NCBI GenBank assembly: GCA_022560025.1
Contig: JAFISE010000008.1
Location: 248,001 to 312,000 of the forward strand
Direction: 5' to 3'
From: Stagonosporopsis chrysanthemi
Taxonomy: Eukaryota > Ascomycota > Dothideomycetes > Pleosporales > Didymellaceae
DNA length: 64,000 nucleotides
The translations under genes were made by a program, and so were the position numbers. Of the stretch, positions 56,178 through 64,000 are shown piece after piece. Position 1 is the stretch's first letter; every line of letters begins with the position of its first letter. The notes beneath the pieces are model-generated. The model had not been told where the DNA came from and made no database searches. It saw only the letters and a program-made list of their open reading frames with translations.

Positions 56178-58229
56178 GCGAGGCTGAGAGGGGGAGCACG
56201 AAAACGTCCCACGAACTGGCTGATAACACAAGCTACCGGGAAGGCTTATAAGACGAGCCACCTAGCCGGCGAGGTAACCCAAGACGGCCAAGAGGTTGCT
56301 TTACTCAAGTGAAGGCTGATGTGCGTAGCCCGATTCACAGTTCACCACACATCGAGCGCACTAAGGCCCAGAGCCCTTTTGTAGAGCGCTAGTCGCCAGG
56401 TCCGACGTTTACTGAACCTGTGAGTGCCCTCTCCGCCGTAGTGAGGCACCATATCACCTACCTATTGGGGACAAGCCATTTACGTGCCCTTGTCAAAGGG
56501 TGCTTGGCAAATGCATGGCGGATTTAATGCCAAGTGCACTGACTTACCTCATATCATCGTTCGGTGTGATAAGGCCTTATTCCATGATTGTGGAAACGAC
56601 AACAAGCGGCTCAGGCGAATGATAGACGCCGCGCACATGATAACGGTTCAACAACAGCTGGATGCAGCGATGCGCACGATGCTTAGCGTGCCTAAGGCGT
56701 GAAAACTCTTTGCACTGGGGCTGTGCTTGATACGCCCTGCGCTGCAGGCTGAACCTGGGTTAATAATTACTGTACTCGATGCGAAGAGATGCGAAGCGTG
56801 TGCAGCAAGAGAACCTTACCGCAGTGCTTCCCCGCTTCCAAGATAGCTTGAGTCTAGCGTACCTTGGCAGGTGCCAACGGACGTTCTTTCCTTCACATGG
56901 CTAGGGCGCCTCCCGGTACCAAATCACGACATTGCAGCCGTTGCCACACGCACACGCACACGCTCACACAAAATCCGAAAGTGTGGGCATCGGGTAGCAT
57001 CGCGTGCTCTTTTCCCCAGCGTATCCACAGAGATATCAACATCGGAAGGATCCCGACGGGTGTTCCGTACGTAAAGAAATGACATCTGGAATCTGGAGAG
57101 CTGACACGATGGCCACGAAATGCCAATGCGTTATTTACATTTCGTCGATGAGGCAGCGAAGGTTGGCATCACAGCAGAATTCCTTGAGTTTCTTATATTC
57201 TGCCTTACTGGGCTTAGCTGACCGAACAATCACGGAACGACTATCGAAGGCTTCTGCATGGGAGACGGCCACCAGCTGCTTCCGCCCGTGTGGTGGCGCG
57301 GCTGGCGCCAGCATCAGAAGGAGGCTAGCCGTGCGTCCAACTTTCGCGAATGGTTGTCTTTGCAGTTATCTACTTGGCTGGCGGAGGGATTATGGACAGG
57401 CCTGACATGACCATGGCCTTACACACATTGGAGATCATGCGTGGTGGCCTAGGTTCTGGGTTCTTGTGCTGCAATCCTTTGCATGGGAGTGCATCAGGCT
57501 GCATAGATCGCGGCGGCTTCGAGGTCATCCAGGCCTCGCGATGTCTCAAATTGGCACGGTGATACCAGCTGACCACCCTAAAAAGGGGATGGGCACAACA
57601 ACCTTGCTTCGAAAGCTGCACGAGCGATCTCGAGACTGTTGCCTGCATATTGTCTGGACAAGATCCACAGCGCGCGAGAATCATTTTTGTCTGGTGTCTG
57701 CTCCCAAAAAAAACTTTATTCACTGCACCTTCACATTCACACCACCTACCAGAAGAAACAGAGAAAAGGTTCATGTGGGTCCGTGTCTCTGCAAGCTCGG
57801 CTTTAGTTTCAGGAAGGTCCAGAGTGGTCATACACGATAAACAGGAGCCGCCATGGACTAGCCACAACAGATGAATTGGTGTGGTACGAATATGTACCAA
57901 CCTCGACAACACAAGCCGAGCAAACAGCGGCAACAATACGAAGATAACAGGCCTTATATGCACTCCAAGAGTAAGGAAACCAATGGTGGTTTCTGATTCG
58001 CATATCTTTGTGAAATGGCCTCTTGTTCCTTCATACGTACAATATATCGTACCCCAGTAGTACGCCTCCGCCATAGCCTTTATCAACACGCATATCTCTA
58101 TTGTAGGCCGAGACAGCGTCAATAAGTATGGGAATCGAAAGGGTTTCGATCAAACCTGAGCTGAAGCATAGAGTCAAATAAGTACGAGTTTCATTCTCTC
58201 AGCTCCTGTCTCGACGCTCTATCCCTCAC
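56178..58229. other. Intergenic region between permease and monooxygenase
   Basis: Two kb with no convincing gene. A short CACACG-rich tract lies at ~56944-56968. A minus-strand frame of 250 codons (57370-58122) starts with a non-ATG codon (first ATG at 58071) and shows no domain, so it is not called. Confidence 0.5.
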
Positions 58230-60122
58230 CTACCCTCCTCTCACCTCATAACTCTCATCCAACGTAAACCCACCCATCACATCCAACAACCCTTGATCAT
58301 ATTCCGGCTGCACATCCTTCCCCTCCTCGTCCAAGCACCCCAGATAGTTTGTAATATCTCTTCCATCAAATTCCCTCATCTCAAACCCATTTCCTAGAAA
58401 CGTAAACATGTTCTCATTGCGATACACAATCTCATAGTCCTCATACCGCGGCTGCTCCATCATCTTCAAAAAGTGCAATCGACTACCCGGCCAGATTGCA
58501 GCCTGCCCATCCGTCCTGCCCTGCTTGAACCAGCTCCGACATGGACTCGTCCACGCGGTCCGCTGCAGGTAAAGATCCGCGTGCTGGCGGAACTGGTTCG
58601 CGGCGGCCATCTTCGGCGTCAGGGACTTGATGTCTTCCACCTGGCACTTTGTGATGCACGCGAACATGTAGCGCGTCCACTGCTCAATCAGCGGCATGAA
58701 CGACCCGTGGCCGAGCGGCCCGTACGGACCGCAGAAGGAAAACGTGTTGGGGAAGCTGGGGATCCCCACGCTCAGATACGAGGTCACGCCGCTGGCGCCG
58801 CCCCAGAGGTTGCGCAGATCGGTGCCGTGCGCGATGAAGGGAAAGCGGGGGAGCCACGACGTGTCGAAGCCGGTTGCGCAGATGATGACGTCGACGTCGT
58901 GGGGTTTGCCTTCGTGGTCGATGAAGCCGGTCTCGGTGATGGAGCCGATGGGATCGGTGAAGGTGGTTGTGCTGTCTGAGACGAGGGCTTCAAGATAGCC
59001 TGGTGCTGGGGTGGGTCGACGACAACCCGGGTTGAAGTTCTTGGGGACCATTTTCTCTATGAGTCGCGGGTTGTTGTTGAGTTTCTTGCGCATCTCCTGG
59101 TCGGCGTACTCGCGCGCGACACGAGCGGCTTCGCTGCCTTTCATGATGAATTTGAAGCGCTGGTTGAGCTCGTTTTCGATTTGTTTGCGGTACTCGAGGT
59201 ACTTCTGTGGGTTGTCCTGGAGGAATTTGAGTTGTTCTTCGCTGTCTTGGACGGGTCAGCTACGATACGCCAAAGCGACGACTAGAATGCTACGCTTACA
59301 GCGAAAGTTTGCGCCGTTCTTGCCAGCCCATGTTTGTGCAAAGCCAGCTGTGATCCAGATGGGTGAACGCACCCAGTGGTATAGGTGGTCGACCTTCCTT
59401 TGGATCGAGCTGACGATTTGCACACCCGAACTACCAGCTCCTACGACCGCCACTCGTTTGTTGTTGAGATCATAACCTTCTTCATAGTGCGCAGAATGCA
59501 TTAGCTTGCCTTTGAAGGTTTTCAACCCAGGTATGTCAGGCCACTTCCAGTTATTCAAAACGCCGCCAGCGTTGATGAAAAATTCAGCACTGTCTTCGAA
59601 CACCTCGTTCGTGACAAGATTGCGAATCGACAGTCGCCACACTCCAGTTTGGTCGTCCCACTCTGCGTGTTCAATCTGATGCCGCAACTTGATGTACTTC
59701 TGGATAAAGTCGTTCTCTCGCTCGATAGACTTGAGATACTCCCAGATCTCTGGTGCGTATGAATAGTAATGCGACCACAGCTTGATCTTCCAGGAAAACT
59801 GGTAATTGACCGAAGGAATATCGCAGGCACAACCTGGGTATCGATTCTCAAGCCAAGTGCCACCGACATCATGGTTCTTCTCGTAACAGACCATTTCCAG
59901 CTCTTCCATCTCCTCTTCAGCCTTCTTGAACAGGTTCAAGGTCGACGCCCCTGCACCCATCAGAATGACTTTGACTTTCCTCTTGGTGCCCATGGGCTGC
60001 TCTTTGATTTTGTAGCCATATTGATCTGTCTCTGGTGCGGGTTGGTCGCGGACCCTGATGTTCTCGTCTGCATCGTTACCCCGGGTGGCGTACAACGACT
60101 TCGGATCTGAATGTATGACCAT
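58230..60122 (-). CDS. FAD-dependent monooxygenase (Baeyer-Villiger / FMO-like)
   Basis: Exons complement(58230..59245, 59300..60122) with a 54-nt intron encode 612 aa. The first Rossmann fold is VILMGAGASTLN (the usual third Gly of GxGxxG is Thr). CYEKNHDVGGTWLENRYPGC is the FAD-contacting motif shared by Baeyer-Villiger enzymes, and the second, NADPH fold is VAVVGAGSSGVQIV. Where the BVMO fingerprint FxGxxxHxxxW is expected, the protein has FKGKLMHSAHYEEG: Phe, Gly and His kept, Trp replaced by Tyr. DVDVIICATGFDTSW is the conserved C-terminal ATG motif. It likely oxygenates a ketone, steroid or polyketide-like substrate. No pathway genes lie beside it. Confidence 0.88.
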
Positions 60123-61351
60123 TTCAGATTGTCCCCCAGGTTCCTTGATGTCGATCGAGTGATCTCAAAAGTATACTTAGTTCTATAACAGTGACTACAC
60201 AATCAAGGACAAGTCAAGTGCAAATGTGTGGAGAGAGCTGCATGGCTTTCTGGTGCACAGCTAGTAGAGCTAGCTGTTGACCTCGGTTTTAAAGCGTAAA
60301 GTGTGGAGATGGAGCTCATCGCCGTACGTCAAGGAGCGGGGTAAGCTGTACAGACAGCTACTTATGACGCTCGAAATGTTTCTACGGGCATGTCTTTCTG
60401 TAAAAGCGCAGTGGTCGTGTCTCTTACTGGCTGGCTGTGCTGCGTTGGGGCCGCCTGCGCACGACTTGAGAGTTGCCGTCTCTAATTGCAACTGTCAAAC
60501 GCCATGTGCAACACGGGGTGGTAGTAGCAAGACCGCGATTGCTCCGTATCAAGTAGCCTGTGACAGACGATGAGATGCTGTCTGGCAGAATAGACAGGTG
60601 CACGTTGAGGTGCCTCGAGCATAGAGCACATGCAGGGTGATGGATGAGGCGAGCTGATGATAAGACGCTGAGCAGCAGGTGCACAGCCAACGATACGTCG
60701 CAGGCAAATGCAGAGGCTGAGAGGCAAGTCATGTCAGCACAGGAGTTGCCGCCTTTGGCTGAGTGTGCACTTTGGCAATTTGGTGGTCGAGGCAATGTTC
60801 GAGGCAACGCCGCAACGGGAGCTTGCTTTACTGGGGGGGGAGGGGGACTTGGCAGCTCACTTGTTTGGGACTTTCAACTTGGAGCTGCTCGTCATCGACA
60901 CCCACGACTGTACCCGTAGACTCCAGGCATTCTCGAGCTCTGAAGGAGCGTCGCCAGTGCCGTCCCGTGACCGCGCCGCCCACTGCGCCCTTGCCCTCGC
61001 CCTCAGACTTCGGCGGCCCGTCCCCGCGCTACAGCTGCCCAAGAGACTCGCTTGGGACCTCCGAAACCACGCACAGGCAGCACGAGCCCAGTGTTGACGG
61101 CCAGCACACCTCAGGCAGGCGCACCAGAGCAGTTGCATCGCACCGCGCTGGTCGCATTGCTCCCACCGCTCGGCTGCTGGAGTCTTTGCGCCTGCCGGCC
61201 GGCCAGACGCAACGCGCTCCGCTCGACCCAGCGCCCCCGGCCATGCTGCATCTCCACTTGCGCCATTCCCACGTAGCCTCGTGAATGACGACCGCGACCC
61301 TCGTTCCTACATAGCGCGCCTCCGCGGGCCCCTCGCCAAGCACGAGCAGCC
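60123..61351. promoter_or_regulatory. Divergent promoter region, monooxygenase and Rho1 GEF
   Basis: 1.2 kb between divergent start codons. A G-rich run sits at ~60833-60846, and the segment after 61000 is C/G-rich, probably the long 5' leader of the GEF. No gene was recognised. Confidence 0.5.
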
Positions 61352-64000
61352 ATGTCGTACTACCAAGGCAACGGCCAGAACTACTACAACCCTGGCATAC
61401 CGCACTCTGCCCAAGCCGCACAGCAGCCCTACCAGGACCCCTATGAGCGCGAACACGGCGAGCAGGCCAACGGCGCTGCTGGCGGATATGGCTACGCCCA
61501 CCCCGTGCGGCGCAGTAGCAATGCCAATCGCAACGACGAACTGTTCATTGGCGGCAACAGCGCCGCGTCCCCTGCCCTGAGCCAAGGGCCCACGTCTCCC
61601 ACCGTTGGCAGCTACGGGAGCAGTTACGGCTACCAGTCGCCCCAGCAGCAGTACAACCCACAGAACTACAACGCTCCCGCCGTTGCATTGCCAAACCCGC
61701 AGCACTATGGTGGTATCAGTCGGACCTTCGCTGCTCCCGCATCCTCGCATGCGCCATACGTCCCCGCCGCCTATGCTGATACTGGCTTGAGCAGAAACAG
61801 CACAGTCAGCCACCCATACGGCTTCTCTCCCACTTCTCCAACCGCCACATTTCCATCCCCTGCCGCTTACCAGAACACGCAGTTTGGTAGGACAGCCTCG
61901 CTGCAGGGTAGGTCAGCTTACTCACCTCCAGCCCCGCCGCCACTGCCTGTGCCTCCAGGTAGTGCCCAATCGGCCGGAGATGACTGGGGCAGCTATCCAA
62001 CTCGAACCTCGTCCAATGCCCCCTCGCAGTCGTACTACGAATCCTCTCACGCTCCTCTCCCGTCACCACCGAACTACGATCCTGGCTACTCTGCACAAGA
62101 CCGTGTCGGCAGATACAACTCAACCTCAAGCCTTCATTCAAGTCCTTTACCGCCGACTCCTCAAGTCCCCCCTCATGCTTCACGCGGGCGAACAAACACC
62201 GTTTCATCACGCCCCCTCCCCGATCCCCCAGCCGAGTCTGACAGCGATGAGTATTTCTCACCGCAGAATGGGCCAGCGTACAACCAAGACCAGCTATTTG
62301 ACGACGTTATGAACATGACTACTGGAGATAGTCCAAGGATACAGGTCCACCAATCAAATGGAGGTGAATACTACGACGAAATGGGCAGGCGATCTTCAGG
62401 ACGAAATGGCGAGCGCACGAATGGCGACCGTCTCGCGCCGTATCCCGTTCGCGAAGTATACACCAGTGACGAGAGCGATGTCGAGGCGGCTGCTGGTCTG
62501 GCTGCGCTCAGGATGGCAGAAGAGCAAGAAGAGGCTGATGAAGCACGGAGGCGCAGTGGAGGAGCTGGACTTTTCAGCAACTACACAACAATGCCATCAC
62601 CGCCTCTCAACCACGAGCCGAGCCGAGCTGCCGAACAGAGCGCCAGTGACAGCGACTACGCGCCCGTTGACCTCGGCCTTTACGGAGGCAATTTTGCGCC
62701 TTCATTCGCGTATGGAGGGGATCCGCGTCAACTAGCGACTGGAGCTAGTCACCCAGTCTCGTCTTCTGGGTCACAGCGAAGATCTGAGCCTGCCAGCGAA
62801 GATTACGATCCGATCCATCCTTTCCCCTCCTTCTCAACCAACGCTCGTGTTGACACATTTGGCACAGGAGGCCTGGAAGAGCCTAGTGCACGTAGGCGGA
62901 GCTATGACGAAGGCGACGAGGTCACCCTGATGGACTCTGCGTCTGGGATGTCTACCCTGTCCGGTGCGACATTGCAGTCCACGTCCGCAATGCCGGGCGA
63001 GCCACCAGACATGTTCTATCACCCTGGAATGACTAATAGACCTTTGCCTCCTCCACCAATAGGGTCAAGTAGCGGGGCTACCCGTCAAAGAATGAACCAC
63101 GCGAGCACTAGCTCACAGGGCTCTGGAACATACGAGTACTGGCGTAATGCACCGTCGTCTCGTGGCTCATACCCGGTCGATCCCAACGGCATGCAGATGG
63201 TTTCGCCGACCGGACAATACGTTCCACGTTCCACGTCTTTACTTCAGCATGGCAATGGACCTCGCGAGATTCCGCTCCCGAGATCGAAAACAGATGCCGA
63301 ACAAGGGCACAGGCTACGTCAGTCTGCCAATCGCAACACGTTCTATGGCGGAGGTGTGGACAGTGACGGCAATACCATGACACCTGCTAGTACTGATGCT
63401 GTTGCTATCGATTTGCCGACCCTGCCTACAGGGAGACGCTTCAACCCAGCCAAGCTGTCTACTAGCGATTTCAAAAAGTGTTCGGAACCTTGGGCACTCA
63501 GCTCCATCATCTTGTGGCTGAAGACTATGACGGAGGGAGAGAACGATTTGAAGGAAGGGCCAATCCAGGAAGGTCTCATTGCTCTCTTCACCCACAAGGT
63601 TCCTACGATGAATATTGCGGATGCGGAAACGTTGAGTAGTCGTGTCGTGCAAGAAATGTACAAGGCAGGAACCTTGGTGCATGATGAGGAATGGCTGAAG
63701 TTCTCTTCGACCAGTATGACTGGCGTCATTTTCCAGCTAACGGGTGCTGGCTGCTACGCGCCAATGCTACACACACATGTGAGCGCTGGTCGTTGCTACG
63801 CACATCATTGTCAAAGGACACTGAAAAAGATCGACTTGCATTCGCCTGCGGCCGCTGCTCGGTCCGAGGACTGGGCAACATTCCATAAGGTGACAAAGGA
63901 GGATCTCGCAAGTGCGCATAAGAAAGAGATCGAACGTCAGAATATCTTGCATGAGATTGTTCAGGGAGAAGACAAGTACATGGACCGACTCGACGTCTTG
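61352..64000 (+). CDS. Rho1 guanine nucleotide exchange factor (Rom2 type), 3' end cut by window
   Basis: An open frame of 883 codons runs from the ATG at 61352 (MSYYQGNGQNYYNPG) to the window edge without a stop. The first ~690 residues are disordered, rich in Pro/Ser/Tyr/Gln, with proline stretches (PPAPPPLPVPPGS). A DEP-like domain lies at about residues 700-800 (FKKCSEPWALSSIILWLKTM ... EMYKAGTLVHDEEWLKF). The DH (RhoGEF) domain begins at about residue 860 (ERQNILHEIVQGEDKYMDRL). DH, PH and CNH domains should follow outside the window. Rom2-type proteins activate Rho1 at the plasma membrane for cell-wall synthesis and polarity under the cell-wall integrity pathway. Confidence 0.88.
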   Translation, partial: MSYYQGNGQNYYNPGIPHSAQAAQQPYQDPYEREHGEQANGAAGGYGYAHPVRRSSNANRNDELFIGGNSAASPALSQGPTSPTVGSYGSSYGYQSPQQQYNPQNYNAPAVALPNPQHYGGISRTFAAPASSHAPYVPAAYADTGLSRNSTVSHPYGFSPTSPTATFPSPAAYQNTQFGRTASLQGRSAYSPPAPPPLPVPPGSAQSAGDDWGSYPTRTSSNAPSQSYYESSHAPLPSPPNYDPGYSAQDRVGRYNSTSSLHSSPLPPTPQVPPHASRGRTNTVSSRPLPDPPAESDSDEYFSPQNGPAYNQDQLFDDVMNMTTGDSPRIQVHQSNGGEYYDEMGRRSSGRNGERTNGDRLAPYPVREVYTSDESDVEAAAGLAALRMAEEQEEADEARRRSGGAGLFSNYTTMPSPPLNHEPSRAAEQSASDSDYAPVDLGLYGGNFAPSFAYGGDPRQLATGASHPVSSSGSQRRSEPASEDYDPIHPFPSFSTNARVDTFGTGGLEEPSARRRSYDEGDEVTLMDSASGMSTLSGATLQSTSAMPGEPPDMFYHPGMTNRPLPPPPIGSSSGATRQRMNHASTSSQGSGTYEYWRNAPSSRGSYPVDPNGMQMVSPTGQYVPRSTSLLQHGNGPREIPLPRSKTDAEQGHRLRQSANRNTFYGGGVDSDGNTMTPASTDAVAIDLPTLPTGRRFNPAKLSTSDFKKCSEPWALSSIILWLKTMTEGENDLKEGPIQEGLIALFTHKVPTMNIADAETLSSRVVQEMYKAGTLVHDEEWLKFSSTSMTGVIFQLTGAGCYAPMLHTHVSAGRCYAHHCQRTLKKIDLHSPAAAARSEDWATFHKVTKEDLASAHKKEIERQNILHEIVQGEDKYMDRLDVL

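Noticed and set aside
57370..58122. 250-codon minus-strand frame
   Set aside because: First codon is not ATG, composition looks random (many Arg/Cys/His), no domain or splice support.

Overview
This 64 kb window is nuclear DNA of a filamentous ascomycete (Pezizomycotina, most probably Dothideomycetes). The evidence is the gene content (an FlbE-like developmental regulator, an Ayg1-type hydrolase, a BIM1/X325 copper protein, an NpgA-type phosphopantetheinyl transferase, a Zn2Cys6 regulator) and the introns. Most introns are 46-109 nt, with GTAAGT-like donors, a CTAAC or CTGAC branch site close to the acceptor, and AG ends. No database search was possible. Exon joins were inferred by hand from frame, splice signals and remembered family motifs.

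Layout. 0.5-11 kb: a 1441-aa repeat protein ending in KDEL (-) is divergent from a Doa10-type ER ubiquitin ligase (+). 11.5-20 kb: BIM1-like copper protein (-), Nup82 (-) divergent from the cap-binding subunit Cbc2 (+), the Pdx2 glutaminase (-) divergent from a 4'-phosphopantetheinyl transferase (+). 19.9-25 kb: a single-pass cysteine-rich membrane protein (-), a Zn2Cys6 regulator (-), and two weak small genes. 25.5-36 kb: splicing factor Prp1/Prp6 (-), FlbE-like regulator (-), a LENG1/Cir_N protein with micro-exons (+), dienelactone hydrolase (+), Ayg1-like hydrolase (-), and an unknown gene with a GC-AG intron (-). 37-50 kb: hexokinase, Wee1, a STRAP-like WD40 protein and a Dal5-type transporter, all (+). 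50-54 kb is gene-poor and holds one tRNA-Val. 54-64 kb: amino-acid permease (-), FAD monooxygenase (-), and the first 883 codons of a Rho1 exchange factor (+) cut by the window edge.

Most genes are housekeeping and scattered. I see no secondary-metabolite cluster, transposon, CRISPR array or operon. Some neighbours share themes: Nup82 with Cbc2 (mRNA export, shared 279-bp promoter), and Pdx2 with the transferase (shared 258-bp promoter).

The most unusual signal is tRNA-Val(AAC) at 50974-51107 (-). It carries a normal 9-nt anticodon-loop intron. It also has a 51-nt insertion in the D-loop with all the marks of a spliceosomal intron: GTACGT donor, ACTAAC branch site, TAG acceptor, and the same length as the mRNA introns around it.
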